Shown: piece after piece, positions 26,358 through 35,296 of the stretch | How the letters are laid out: the number at the start of each line of letters is the position of its first letter | Position numbering within the stretch: position 1 is the first letter of the stretch | Assembly (NCBI RefSeq): GCF_003469185.1 | Contig: NZ_QSIL01000005.1 | Span: forward strand, 124,001 to 188,000 | Source of the DNA: Collinsella sp. AM34-10 | GTDB lineage: Bacteria; Actinomycetota; Coriobacteriia; Coriobacteriales; Coriobacteriaceae | Reading direction: 5' to 3' | DNA length: 64,000 nucleotides | Position numbers and translations under genes: made by a program | Notes under the pieces: generated by a model | Database searches by the model: none | The model's input: only the letters and a program-made list of their open reading frames with translations | Told to the model about the DNA's origin: nothing

Positions 26358-28723
26358 GGATTCTCAAGCTCTTTAAAAAGCATATTCCGGCACTGTTCAC
26401 AGCTATCGTACTTATCGTAATCAGCTGCAACGCCGATCTGGCGCTGCCTACCTATATGAGCGACATCGTCGACGTGGGCGTGCAGCAAGGCGGCATCGCG
26501 TCGCCCGTACCCGACACCATCCGCGCCGAATCGCTCGACGACCTCGAACTCTTTATGAGCGCCAAGGACGCCAAAGCTGTGGAGGCCGCGTTTAGCAAGG
26601 CGGACAATAACGGCATTCGCACGTACAAGGGAACCGAGGACGAGCGCGCCGACGGCAGCAAGCTCGCCGACATTATGAGTCTGCCTGAGACCGTCGTGCT
26701 CGCCTTCAACCAGGGCATCGACGCCGACTCCATGGGCGACATGACCGGCGCATCCACCGAGAAAAGCGATGGCGCCGCCGCCCAGGCCATGCCCACCCCC
26801 GAGCAGATGGCGGCGATGACGCCCGAGCAGCTCGCCGAGATGCAGCGGAAGGCCGCTGCGGCGCAGAACATGCAAAAGCAGATTGATGCCGACGGCGGTA
26901 AGATCACCATGAAGAGCCTGCGTCTAAGCGTTGAAGGCGGCCTAATCGACCAGGGCAAGCTCGTCGAGGGCGCCAACGATATGGCTGACAAAATGGGCTC
27001 CATGTCGGGCTCCATCGTCACCCAGCGCGCCGTGAGCTATGTGCAGGACGAGTACAAGGCACAGGGCATCGACCCCGCCGACGTGCAAAACGCCTACCTG
27101 GGCCGCATGGCGACCACGATGTTTGGTCTGTGTCTGGTGTCGCTGGTCGCCACCATCCTGACCGGCGCCGTGGCTTCGCGCACCGCCTGCTCCATCGCCC
27201 GCGACCTGCGCCGCGAGACCTTCAACAAGGTTATGCACTTCTCACCGGCCGAGGTGGGCAAGTTTAGCCAGGCCTCGCTCATCACCCGCTGCACCAACGA
27301 CATTCAGCAGATCCAGATGGCCGCAACCCTGTTTATCCGCATGTGTCTGATGGCCCCCGTCATGGGCATCGTCGCCGTCATGCGCGTCCTGGCCAACCAC
27401 ACCGGCCTCGAGTGGACCATCGCCGTGGCCATCATCGCGGTCTCGGCCGTCGTCGGTGTGCTTATGGGCCTCACCATGCCCAAGTTCAAAAAGATGCAAA
27501 GTTACGTGGACCGTGTGAACCTTACCGCTCGCGAGCTGCTCGATGGCCTTATGCCCATCCGCTCGTTCAACCGCGAGGAACATGAGCTCGAACGTTTTGA
27601 CAAGGCGTCACTCGACCTGATGACTACGCAGCTCTACACCAACCGCGCCATGAGCTTTATGATGCCGCTCATGATGCTCGTCATGAACTGCATCACCGTG
27701 CTTATCGTCTGGTTTGGCGCGCAGGGCGTGTCCGACGGCGTGATGCAGGTCGGCAACATGATGGCGTTTATCTCCTACACCATGCAGATCGTCATGGCGT
27801 TTATGATCCTCACCATGGTTTCGGTCATCCTGCCCCGTGCCGAAGTCGCAGCCGAGCGCGTGGAAGAGGTCATCACCTGCCCCACGAGCATCAACGACCC
27901 CGTCTCGCCCAAACTGCCCGCGGCCAGCGCGCCGCGCGGTGAGCTCACCTTCCGCGACGTGAGCTTCCAGTACCCCGATGCCCGCGCCGATGTCATCAGC
28001 GGCGTGAACTTCACCACACATGCCGGTCAGATGCTCGGCATTATTGGCTCCACGGGCTCGGGCAAGTCCACGCTCGTGCAGCTGATTCCGCGCTTATACG
28101 ACGTCACGGGCGGCAGCATTTCGCTCGACGGCATCGACGTGCGCGACATGACCCTTTCCGAGCTGCGCCGCCGCATTGGTTACATCCCGCAGCAGGGTCG
28201 CCTGTTCTCGGGCACCGTCAAGAGCAACCTCAAGTTTGCCGGCGACATGGTGAGCGACGAGGACATGCACGAGGCCGCACGCATCGCACAGGCCGAGGAC
28301 TTTATCGCCGAGCGCGAGGGCGGCTACGACTCCCCCATCAGCCAGGGCGGCTCCAATGTCTCGGGCGGTCAGCGCCAGCGTCTGGCCATCGCCCGCGCGT
28401 TGGCCAAAAAGCCCGAGATCGTGGTTTTCGATGACTCATTTAGCGCCCTCGACTACAAGACCGACGCGCGTCTGCGCGAGGAGCTGGCTAAAAACGTTAC
28501 CGACGCCGCACTCGTGGTCGTGGCCCAGCGCATCGCGACCATCATGCACGCCGACCAGATCATCGTGCTCGACGACGGCCACGTGGTGGGCACCGGCACG
28601 CACGAGGAGCTGCTTCACAACTGCCCGGCGTACCTGGAGATTGCACAGTCGCAGCTTTCCGCCGAGGAGCTGGGACTTACCCAAGAAGAGATTGCAACCG
28701 TTATGGAAGGAGGCGAGCGCTAA
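26354..28723 (+). CDS. ABC exporter subunit, degenerate-site half, with large extracytoplasmic insert
   Basis: A 789-residue membrane-plus-ATPase half transporter. After TM1 (about residues 14-36) comes an unusual insertion of some 200 residues (about 40-245), rich in Ala, Met and Gln, before the remaining TM helices (about 250-510). The nucleotide-binding domain has Walker A GSTGSGKST, signature NVSGGQRQR and Walker B IVVFDDSFSALD. Asp replaces the catalytic Glu after the Walker B Asp, as in the degenerate half of heterodimeric exporters. The GTG start overlaps marR and the stop overlaps the partner gene by one base. The substrate is unknown; drug or peptide export is typical. Confidence 0.9.
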   Translation: MRILKLFKKHIPALFTAIVLIVISCNADLALPTYMSDIVDVGVQQGGIASPVPDTIRAESLDDLELFMSAKDAKAVEAAFSKADNNGIRTYKGTEDERADGSKLADIMSLPETVVLAFNQGIDADSMGDMTGASTEKSDGAAAQAMPTPEQMAAMTPEQLAEMQRKAAAAQNMQKQIDADGGKITMKSLRLSVEGGLIDQGKLVEGANDMADKMGSMSGSIVTQRAVSYVQDEYKAQGIDPADVQNAYLGRMATTMFGLCLVSLVATILTGAVASRTACSIARDLRRETFNKVMHFSPAEVGKFSQASLITRCTNDIQQIQMAATLFIRMCLMAPVMGIVAVMRVLANHTGLEWTIAVAIIAVSAVVGVLMGLTMPKFKKMQSYVDRVNLTARELLDGLMPIRSFNREEHELERFDKASLDLMTTQLYTNRAMSFMMPLMMLVMNCITVLIVWFGAQGVSDGVMQVGNMMAFISYTMQIVMAFMILTMVSVILPRAEVAAERVEEVITCPTSINDPVSPKLPAASAPRGELTFRDVSFQYPDARADVISGVNFTTHAGQMLGIIGSTGSGKSTLVQLIPRLYDVTGGSISLDGIDVRDMTLSELRRRIGYIPQQGRLFSGTVKSNLKFAGDMVSDEDMHEAARIAQAEDFIAEREGGYDSPISQGGSNVSGGQRQRLAIARALAKKPEIVVFDDSFSALDYKTDARLREELAKNVTDAALVVVAQRIATIMHADQIIVLDDGHVVGTGTHEELLHNCPAYLEIAQSQLSAEELGLTQEEIATVMEGGER

Positions 28724-30579
28724 TGGCAGACGAGACCAAGACTCAGATTCCCAAGCCCACCCGCCGGCGTGGTCCCATGGGCCGCATGGGCGGCATGGGC
28801 CGCGGCGAAAAGGCCAAGGACTTTAAGGGCACCATGAGGCAGCTGCTCGGCTATATCGGCCAGCACAAGATTGCCGTGTTTGCCGCCGTCGCCTTTGCCG
28901 TGTGCTCGGTCATCTTTAATATTGTGGGGCCAAAGGTACTTGGCCAGGTTACGACCAAGCTGTTCGAGGGCCTGGTTGCCAAGGTCAACGGTACCGGCGA
29001 TGTCGACTTTAACTGGATCGCCAAGACGCTCGGCTTTTTGCTCTGCCTGTACCTGGCAAGCTCTGCCTGCAGTCTGATCCAGGGTTGGCTCATGACCGGC
29101 GTCACGCAAAAGATTTGCTACCGCATGCGCAAGGAGATCGCCGCCAAGATCGCCGTCGTGCCGATGAGCTACTTCAACGGTCACAGCAAGGGTGACGTGC
29201 TCAGCCGCATCACCAACGACGTCGATACGCTCGGACAGTCGCTCAACCAGAGCGTGACGCAGCTTATTACGTCCGTCACGCAGATTATCGGCGTGCTCGT
29301 CATGATGCTTTCGATCAGTCTGCCGCTCACCGGCGTCACCGTGCTCACGCTGCCGGCAGCCGCGATTATCCTGACCGTTATGATTCACTTCTCGCAGCCG
29401 TATTTCCGCGAGCAACAGCAGGTCCTGGGCGCCGTCAACGGCATTATTGAGGAGGATTTTGCCGGCCAGAACGTTATTCAGGTGTTCGACCGCGCCGAAG
29501 CCTCGATCGAGGAGTTCGACCGTCAAAACGACCGACTCTTTATTAGCGGCTGGCGCTCGCAGTTCCTGTCGGGACTGATGATGCCGCTTATGAGCCTGGT
29601 GGGCAACATGGGCTACGTGGGCGTCGTCGTGGTGGGCGCGCAGCTCGCGCTGACCGGCAATGCCACGCCCGGCGACATCCAGAGCTTTATCCAGTACGTT
29701 CGCAACTTTACGCAACCCGTGCAGCAGCTGGGCAATGTGAGCAACACGATGCAGTCGATGGCCGCCGCCACCGAGCGTGTCTTTGAGTTCCTGGCCGCGC
29801 CCGAGGAGGAGCAGAAGGCCGACGCGCAGATCCCCGAGAAGCGCCCCGGCCACGTGGAGTTTGACCATGTCAAGTTTGGCTACACGCCCGACAAGACCAT
29901 CATCCACGACTTTAGCTGCGAGGCACAGCCCGGCCAGACCATCGCCATCGTCGGCCCCACCGGCGCCGGCAAGACCACGCTCATCAAGCTGCTGCAGCGC
30001 TTCTACGACGTGGACGGCGGTTCGCTGCGCGTCGAGGGTGTCGACGTGCGAGACTGGGATCGCGCGGCGCTGCGCGGCGAGTTTGCCATGGTGCTGCAGG
30101 ATACCTGGCTGTTTAACGGCACGATCCGCGAGAACATCCGCTACGGACGTCCCGATGCGAGCGATGCCGAGGTCGAGGCCGCCGCACGCGCCGCACGCTG
30201 CGACCACTTTATCCATACGCTCGCCGGCGGCTACGACTTTATGATCAACGAGGAAGGCACTAACCTGTCGCAGGGCCAGCGCCAGCTCGTGACCATCGCC
30301 CGTGCCATTTTGGCCGACCGCCCGGCGCTGATTCTGGACGAGGCGACCTCCAACGTCGATACCCGCACCGAGGAGCTTATTCAGCGCGCCATGGATGCGC
30401 TGATGCAGGGCCGCACGAGCTTTGTCATCGCGCACCGCCTGTCCACGATCCGCAACGCCGACGTGATCTTGGTGATCCGCGACGGCGACATCGTCGAGAA
30501 GGGCACGCACGATGAGCTGCTCGCCCAGGGCGGCTTCTACGCCGACCTGTACAACTCGCAGTTCGACGAGGCGGCGTAG
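28723..30579 (+). CDS. ABC exporter subunit, canonical half
   Basis: A 618-residue partner of the preceding gene, with start and stop overlapping by one base (TAATG). A basic, Gly/Met-rich N-terminal tail (about 1-40) leads into six TM helices (about 45-340). The nucleotide-binding domain has Walker A GPTGAGKTT, signature NLSQGQRQL and an intact Walker B LILDEATSNVD with the catalytic Glu. The pair therefore looks like a BmrCD-type heterodimer with one active ATP site. A terminator follows at 30614. Confidence 0.92.
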   Translation: MADETKTQIPKPTRRRGPMGRMGGMGRGEKAKDFKGTMRQLLGYIGQHKIAVFAAVAFAVCSVIFNIVGPKVLGQVTTKLFEGLVAKVNGTGDVDFNWIAKTLGFLLCLYLASSACSLIQGWLMTGVTQKICYRMRKEIAAKIAVVPMSYFNGHSKGDVLSRITNDVDTLGQSLNQSVTQLITSVTQIIGVLVMMLSISLPLTGVTVLTLPAAAIILTVMIHFSQPYFREQQQVLGAVNGIIEEDFAGQNVIQVFDRAEASIEEFDRQNDRLFISGWRSQFLSGLMMPLMSLVGNMGYVGVVVVGAQLALTGNATPGDIQSFIQYVRNFTQPVQQLGNVSNTMQSMAAATERVFEFLAAPEEEQKADAQIPEKRPGHVEFDHVKFGYTPDKTIIHDFSCEAQPGQTIAIVGPTGAGKTTLIKLLQRFYDVDGGSLRVEGVDVRDWDRAALRGEFAMVLQDTWLFNGTIRENIRYGRPDASDAEVEAAARAARCDHFIHTLAGGYDFMINEEGTNLSQGQRQLVTIARAILADRPALILDEATSNVDTRTEELIQRAMDALMQGRTSFVIAHRLSTIRNADVILVIRDGDIVEKGTHDELLAQGGFYADLYNSQFDEAA

Positions 30580-30613
30580 ATTCGGCCGCAGGGAACGGAT
30601 AACGCCCGAGAAC

Positions 30614-30645
30614 GGGGGCGCAGGACAACCTGCGTCCCCTTTTTT
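30614..30645 (+). terminator. Intrinsic terminator of the marR-ABC operon
   Basis: Stem GGGGGCGCAGG / CCTGCGTCCCC with loop ACAA, followed by six T. It lies 35 bp after the second ABC gene. Confidence 0.85.
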
Positions 30646-30748
30646 GTTCTGCGGCCCTCGAACTGCCTCCCCTGAAACTCGATCGACGACCTCTTCCAAG
30701 CCACGTGGCATCATTCCATTCCAGGACTAGCTGACGTTTACCCAGATA

Positions 30749-30787
30749 AAACCTGCCAAAATAAACCTGTCCCTTTTTGGCAGGTTT
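30749..30787. repeat. REP-like CTGTCCC palindrome (family E), copy 2
   Basis: Arms AAACCTGCCAAAA / TTTTTGGCAGGTTT with loop TAAACCTGTCCC. The flank to the left (ACGTTTACCCAGATA) is shared with the copies at 48631-48668 and 53215-53251, so these three belong to one longer repeat of about 60 bp. Apart from this, the terminator at 30614 and a small hairpin TGCCGAgcatTCGGCA near 30832, the 304-bp spacer before the DAHP synthase gene shows nothing. Confidence 0.65.
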
Positions 30788-30883
30788 CGTGGTGACAAGG
30801 GCTTGCACTTTAGCGTGCGACAGCGGATAATGCCGAGCATTCGGCAATTCACACTTTGTCTTATTTGATTGAGGAGGCCCCGC

Positions 30884-31915
30884 ATGGCCATGGATTTTAA
30901 ACGCAGGCTGCCGATCCCCATGGAAATCCGCGAGGAAATGCCACTTTCCTCCGAGCTTACCGCCAAAAAGCAGGCATTCGACGCCGAGGTCGCCAAGATC
31001 TTTACCGGGGAGGACGCGCGCAAGGTGCTCATCATCGGCCCGTGCTCTGCCGACCGCGAGGACTCGGTCCTCGAGTACATGAACCGCCTGGCCAAGGTCG
31101 CCGAAGAGGTCAAGGACAAGCTCATCATCATTCCGCGCGTCTACACCAACAAGCCGCGCACCAAGGGCACCGGCTACAAGGGCCTGCTGCACAACCCCGA
31201 CCCCGAGGCCCCCGACGACCTGCTCGAAGGCGTTAAGGCCATCCGCCACATGCACCTGCGCGTAATCGAGGAGACCGGCTTCTTTACCGCCGACGAGATG
31301 CTCTATCCGTCTAACTACCAGTACCTCGTTGACCTGCTGAGCTATGTTGCCGTGGGCGCACGCTCGGTCGAGAACCAGGAGCATCGCCTGGTGTCGAGCG
31401 GCATTTCGGTGCCCGTCGGCATGAAGAATCCCACCGCCGGTTCCACCACCGTCATGCTCAACTCCATCTACGCCGCCCAGGCACATCAGAGCTTCATCTT
31501 CCGTAACTGGGAGGTTGAGTGCGACGGCAACCCGCTCGCACACGCCGTCATGCGTGGCTACATCGGTCTCGACGGTCGCACCTACCCCAATTACCACTAC
31601 GAGCACCTGGAGCGCCTGGCCGAGCGCTATACCGAGCATGCCGGCTACGCCAATCCGGCGGCGGTCATCGACTGCAACCACGACAACTCGGGCAAGCGCC
31701 CGCTGGAGCAGTACCGCATTTGCAAGGAGGTACTCGACAGCTGCCGCCGCAACGAGTCCATCTCCAAGCTGGTCAAGGGCTTTATGATCGAATCCTACCT
31801 GGAGGACGGTAACCAGCCTGTCGACGGCGGCGTCTTTGGCAAGTCAATCACCGATCCGTGCCTGGGCTGGGAAAAGACCGATTACCTCATCCACGAGATC
31901 GCAGAGCGGGTGTAG
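30884..31915 (+). CDS. aroF: 3-deoxy-7-phosphoheptulonate synthase, class I
   Basis: The first step of the shikimate pathway, condensing phosphoenolpyruvate with erythrose 4-phosphate. The 343 residues show the AroFGH-type landmarks: VLIIGPCSADRED, IIPRVYTNKPRTKGTGYKG, VGARSVENQEHR and VIDCNHDNSGK (metal-binding Cys/His). GAGGAGG lies six bases before the ATG at 30884. Class I enzymes are usually feedback-inhibited by one aromatic amino acid, but which one cannot be told here, so the symbol is generic. It stands alone, followed by a hairpin that overlaps its stop codon. Confidence 0.94.
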   Translation: MAMDFKRRLPIPMEIREEMPLSSELTAKKQAFDAEVAKIFTGEDARKVLIIGPCSADREDSVLEYMNRLAKVAEEVKDKLIIIPRVYTNKPRTKGTGYKGLLHNPDPEAPDDLLEGVKAIRHMHLRVIEETGFFTADEMLYPSNYQYLVDLLSYVAVGARSVENQEHRLVSSGISVPVGMKNPTAGSTTVMLNSIYAAQAHQSFIFRNWEVECDGNPLAHAVMRGYIGLDGRTYPNYHYEHLERLAERYTEHAGYANPAAVIDCNHDNSGKRPLEQYRICKEVLDSCRRNESISKLVKGFMIESYLEDGNQPVDGGVFGKSITDPCLGWEKTDYLIHEIAERV

Positions 31916-31944
31916 GTTACGGCGTTTTACCAAACGCCGTAACC
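31915..31944 (+). terminator. Hairpin overlapping the aroF stop codon
   Basis: GGTTACGGCGTTT-tacc-AAACGCCGTAACC, starting at the last base of the stop codon. No T tract follows, so it may act as an mRNA 3'-end stabiliser and not a terminator. Confidence 0.5.
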
Positions 31945-31947
31945 GGC

Positions 31948-32081
31948 CGACGCTGCAAACCCGCCAGAGCGGCAATCTGCCTTTCAGCTTCGACGGCATG
32001 ACCAAAAGGTCAATGCCGCCTCGCTTCAAGGCACCTTGCTCGCTCTGGCCGGTTTTCGCTGACGTTTTTCTACCAGCGTCG
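31948..32081. other. Nested inverted repeats, possible structured RNA
   Basis: Three nested pairs can be read: CGACGCTG (31948) with CAGCGTCG (32074-32081); CCGCCAGAGCG with CGCTCTGGCCGG; CGGCAT with ATGCCG around GACCaaaaGGTC. Together they give a branched or elongated hairpin of about 130 nt. There is no reading frame of note in the 482-bp spacer between aroF and the acetyltransferase gene. Confidence 0.4.
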
Positions 32082-32115
32082 TTGCCAAAGCTGGCACTTG
32101 GGGACGCTCCTTTTG

Positions 32116-32150
32116 GGGTAGTCGTTGGGGACATTCTTAAACGACTACCC
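32116..32150. repeat. REP-like CTGTCCC palindrome (family E), copy 3
   Basis: On the plus strand GGGTAGTCGTT-GGGGACATTCTTA-AACGACTACCC; read on the minus strand the loop is TAAGAATGTCCCC. It overlaps the next palindrome by two bases. Confidence 0.55.
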
Positions 32151-32228
32151 AGAATGAGAGTGGATAATCTCCCGTTTTTGTGGCCTGCTTTTCGAGCGAA
32201 AGTGGGAGATTATCCACTCTCATTCTGG
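32149..32228. repeat. Palindromic element family C, copy 2
   Basis: Perfect 25-bp arms (32149-32173 and 32204-32228, core GAGAGTGGATAATCTCCC) around a 30-base loop that starts GTTTTTGTGGCCTGC and ends TTCGAGCGAAAGT. Confidence 0.65.
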
Positions 32229-32397
32229 TTAGTTCCGCCCATGCGCTGGGGTGGGGGATATGCGTCTTCCACCCTCATTCCTTCTTAGGGCCCTCCGTCC
32301 CCGAGTGATCGAGGCTCGTCTGCCGAATGGTCGATGCGGCCGTCCTGCGTCCATGTCACACTCAGAGATGGCCTGACCCAACCTGGAAGGAGCCTCC

Positions 32398-33048
32398 ATG
32401 AGCCTTGACAACGTAACTCTGCGCGCCGCCACGCTCGATGACTTGACCGGCATCGCCGCCATTTACAACCAGCTGTGGTGCAACACACTACGCAACCGCG
32501 GCGACGTCGAAGCCGCCGATTTCTGCGCCCGCTTTAACATCGCTATGCAGCTGCAGCGCTCCCCCATCGCACTCGTCGCCGAGGCCGAGGGCCGCACTAT
32601 CGCCGCCTGCTGTATCGGCATCTTCGAGGACGGCAAGCCGCGCACCAATCCCACGTGGGAGCCCTGCTACGACGAGATGCTCGCCCAGGCAACCGAGATG
32701 GCAAAGACCGCCGATGCCAAGCTCGAGGGCTCGCTCTTTGGCGACAGTCGTGAAAAGGCCACGGCCGACCGCTTTGCCGCCACGGGCAACGAGTATGCCC
32801 AGGGCCAGCTCAACCTGATCATCATCGTGCCCGAGTGGCAGGGCAAGGGACTCGGCCGCGCACTCATCGACCTTTCGCGCGCCGAGCTCGCCAAGGCAGG
32901 CTGCACCAAGTTCTTCCTGATGAGCGACTGCAACTCCGATTGGCAGTTCTACGAGCACCTCAACATGAAGCGCATCCTGGAAGATCACAGCCAAGACACC
33001 GGCGACGGCTTTATCGTCTACATGTACGGAGGCGACACGCAGGATTAG
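32398..33048 (+). CDS. GNAT family N-acetyltransferase
   Basis: A 216-residue protein with a GNAT domain at the C-terminal side. Strand-helix elements NLIIIVPEWQGKGLGRALID contain the acetyl-CoA pyrophosphate-binding Q/RxxGxG/A pattern (QGKGLGRA), followed by FLMSDCNSDWQFYEHLNMKR, a typical late GNAT segment. The start ATG has AAGGAG upstream. The substrate is unknown. It is a single-gene unit. Confidence 0.85.
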   Translation: MSLDNVTLRAATLDDLTGIAAIYNQLWCNTLRNRGDVEAADFCARFNIAMQLQRSPIALVAEAEGRTIAACCIGIFEDGKPRTNPTWEPCYDEMLAQATEMAKTADAKLEGSLFGDSREKATADRFAATGNEYAQGQLNLIIIVPEWQGKGLGRALIDLSRAELAKAGCTKFFLMSDCNSDWQFYEHLNMKRILEDHSQDTGDGFIVYMYGGDTQD

Positions 33049-33083
33049 CCTGTGTGCCGCCTCACGGGCTTTCTCCAAGACAG

Positions 33084-33660
33084 TCAGCAATCAGCCAAGA
33101 GAGCTAACAGGGTGCGCTCTCCTCGACAATAGGGACATTCATCCTGCGAAGCGTCGTATAGATGACCGCGCCGCGGACACTCAACCGTCGTCTCGGATAG
33201 ATACAGGTCGAGTAGGCGCGCCCATGTGCGTGCGTCAAGGCGCTCCTCCGCCCTGCCATACAACGACCGGCGGAAAGCCTCGCTCATAAGGTGGCCAAAG
33301 TCATCGAGCTCGAGAGCGTACACCGGGATAAGGTGTCCGACCAGCGTCCCCACGAAGGGACTGCGCCCGTTACACGCGCAGTTGTTCAGCGACGGTGCAG
33401 GCGGTATGTCGTCATCCAGGTCAAAAATGCCCAAGTCAAGTTCGCCAGAACTGTACGGATGAATTCCGCGATTGAGCATCTTGAAGATATGGACCGCGAG
33501 TCCAAAGTCGTCCGTCTGAGGTGTAAACACCGGGGCATTCGTGGACGCCGCCAAGCTCTCGAAATCGCTGATGCCGGCTATCTCCATGAGCTAAAGCACT
33601 CGGAGGCAATATAGCCGGGAGCGGCGCATGCAGTCCTATGTGTCACATCCGAAAGCGTAA
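33084..33660 (-). pseudogene. Remnant of a Ser/Thr-kinase-like gene with C-terminal zinc ribbon
   Basis: On the minus strand one frame near 33620-33650 encodes AAPGYIASEC, resembling the activation-segment PGYIAPE of protein kinases, and then meets a stop. A shifted frame from 33587 to 33084 continues with TDDFGLAVHIFKMLNRGIHP, the helix that follows in such kinases, and ends with ECPRRGHLYDASQDECPYC, a zinc-ribbon-like tail. The N-lobe and catalytic loop are missing. It therefore looks like a 5'-truncated and frameshifted kinase gene. The 167-residue downstream frame could still be translated. Confidence 0.6.
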
Positions 33661-33662
33661 AG

Positions 33663-33884
33663 CTATACGAGCGCCTTGATCGTATCCATACCCGCACGCG
33701 CCGAAACCTCGCAGCCCTTCTGCCCGTTGAGCACGCGCTCGAGCAGTTTATCGTATGCGCGCTGGGCTTCGGGGGCCAGGTGCGCCCCGTTAAACATGCC
33801 CTCGGGTCGCACGCTTCCCTTCGAATCGATCATACAAGCCCCCAATCCGTTTGGTTTCCCCAGATTGTGAGCCCGCACACCCAA
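33663..33884 (-). pseudogene. Short gene fragment, possibly the end of a Gfo/Idh/MocA oxidoreductase
   Basis: A 73-codon frame starting at TTG with no good ribosome site. The stretch YDKLLERVLNGQKGCEVSAR resembles the C-terminal end of Gfo/Idh/MocA-type sugar dehydrogenases. No upstream part of such a gene is present, so it is probably a remnant. The family call is weak. Confidence 0.3.
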
Positions 33885-33916
33885 GCCGCACGGCCCGCCG
33901 TTCAGGTGAAACTACC

Positions 33917-33961
33917 ACACGAAAAGTCCGCCGACCGTTGAAGTCGGCGGACTTTCGTGTG
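33917..33961. terminator. Hairpin downstream of aguA
   Basis: CACACGAAAAGTCCGCCGAC and GTCGGCGGACTTTCGTGTG pair with a 6-base loop, about 30 bp after the stop codon of the minus-strand agmatine deiminase gene. It is a strong, symmetric stem that may serve as the terminator. Confidence 0.65.
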
Positions 33962-33993
33962 CGGACAATCAAGCCCTGTTCACCATGGAACTG

Positions 33994-35115
33994 CTATTTA
34001 CAGCGCGCCTTGGGCTGCTGCTGGGTGATACAGTGGATGTTGCCGCCGCCGTAGATGACCTCGCGGGTCATAATGCCGATAACTTCGCGGTCTGGGTAGG
34101 CGGCCTGGATGTCCTTGAGCGCCTGTGCATCGTTGGGGTCGCCGAACTGCGGCACGAGCACCGCGCCGTTAATGGGCAGGAAGTTGAGGTAACTGGGCTC
34201 AAAGGCGTCCTCGGGCGTACGCGGCAGCACGCCCTCGACGGGATCGATTGTAGAAGCCTCCTCCTCGGTCATGTATACCGAGGTCGCCGGCATAATTACC
34301 TTGTGCACTTTGAGCTTGCGGCCCTTGGCGTCGGTTGCCTCGGAAAGAGTCTTGTAGGCCTCCTGGCACTCCTTGTAGAACTTGTGGTTGGGATCGTCGG
34401 TCCACATGCAGCAAACCTCGCCAGGCGCGCTAAAGCACGCAACGTCGTCCACATGACCGTTCGTCTCAAACGGGTCGATGCCGTCCTTGATCCAAATAAC
34501 CTTCTCGATGCCCAGGTACTCGCTGAGTTTTGCCTCGATCTGCTCCTTGGTGTACTGCGGATTGCGGTCCTCGTTGAGCAGGCACATCTCAGTGGTCACC
34601 ACGGTGCCCTGGCCGTCGCAGTTAAACGAGCCCCCCTCGAGGATATAGTCCTCCGGACGATAACGGTTGACCTGCTCGAGCTGTGCCACCTGTAGGCCGA
34701 TGCTCGCATCCTTGTCCCAGGGGAAGTACAGACCGTCAATGAAGCCGCCATACGCGTTGAAGTGGAAATGCGATAGCGCCACATCGCCCTTGTCATTAAC
34801 GAGGAACGCCGGACCGGGGTCGCGAATCCAGGAGTCGTTGTACTCCATGTGGATTACGCGCACGTTCTCCACGCCGTCAAAGATCTCGCACACCGCGGGG
34901 AAATCCTCAGCGTTGACGCCCACCGTAATGGGCTGGAAGCGTGCGACCGTTTTAATGATCTCGGTAAAGACCTTCTGAGCGGGCTTGGCACCGCAGCGCC
35001 ACACGTCGGAGCGATGCGGCCAGAGAATCCAGGTGCGCTCCTGCTCCTCGTACTCGCCGGGCATATAGAAACCCTCTTTTTTGGGCGTTGATTCGCTCTC
35101 GTAAATGGTCTTCAT
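33994..35115 (-). CDS. aguA: Agmatine deiminase (copy 1)
   Basis: Converts agmatine to N-carbamoylputrescine and ammonia. At 373 residues it belongs to the peptidylarginine-deiminase-like family. Landmarks are GEYEEQERTWILWPHR near the start, the acidic IRDPGPAF segment, NAYGG, the ILEGGSFNCDGQGT catalytic region and the nucleophile cysteine in GGGNIHCITQQ at the C-terminus. GTGAGGAG precedes the ATG at 35115. It diverges from a LuxR-type regulator gene (35297), which probably controls it. A second deiminase at 43127-44332 is similar but diverged. Confidence 0.95.
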   Translation of the reverse strand: MKTIYESESTPKKEGFYMPGEYEEQERTWILWPHRSDVWRCGAKPAQKVFTEIIKTVARFQPITVGVNAEDFPAVCEIFDGVENVRVIHMEYNDSWIRDPGPAFLVNDKGDVALSHFHFNAYGGFIDGLYFPWDKDASIGLQVAQLEQVNRYRPEDYILEGGSFNCDGQGTVVTTEMCLLNEDRNPQYTKEQIEAKLSEYLGIEKVIWIKDGIDPFETNGHVDDVACFSAPGEVCCMWTDDPNHKFYKECQEAYKTLSEATDAKGRKLKVHKVIMPATSVYMTEEEASTIDPVEGVLPRTPEDAFEPSYLNFLPINGAVLVPQFGDPNDAQALKDIQAAYPDREVIGIMTREVIYGGGNIHCITQQQPKARCK

Positions 35116-35296
35116 GTTGGCTCCTCACTTTGGGTCGAACCTGTTTGATGACACCCCCATTGTGCTGCGGCGACAACGGCGTCTCAATGGGCCTTGGGTA
35201 CCCATTCGGCAGCCAAAAGTCGACCGTTCACTGACCTAAAGTTCTAGTGGACCGGCACGCATGCCATACTGGCTAGATGGCACGAAAGGACTCCCC
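35116..35296. promoter_or_regulatory. Divergent control region aguA / luxR
   Basis: 181 bp between divergent start codons. It contains an ATTG...CAAT pair, a GGTACC palindrome (35199) and the string GACCGTTCAC (about 35222). The same string occurs in the divergent ptcA/luxR region at about 47480, so it could be a shared regulator site. Confidence 0.4.
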
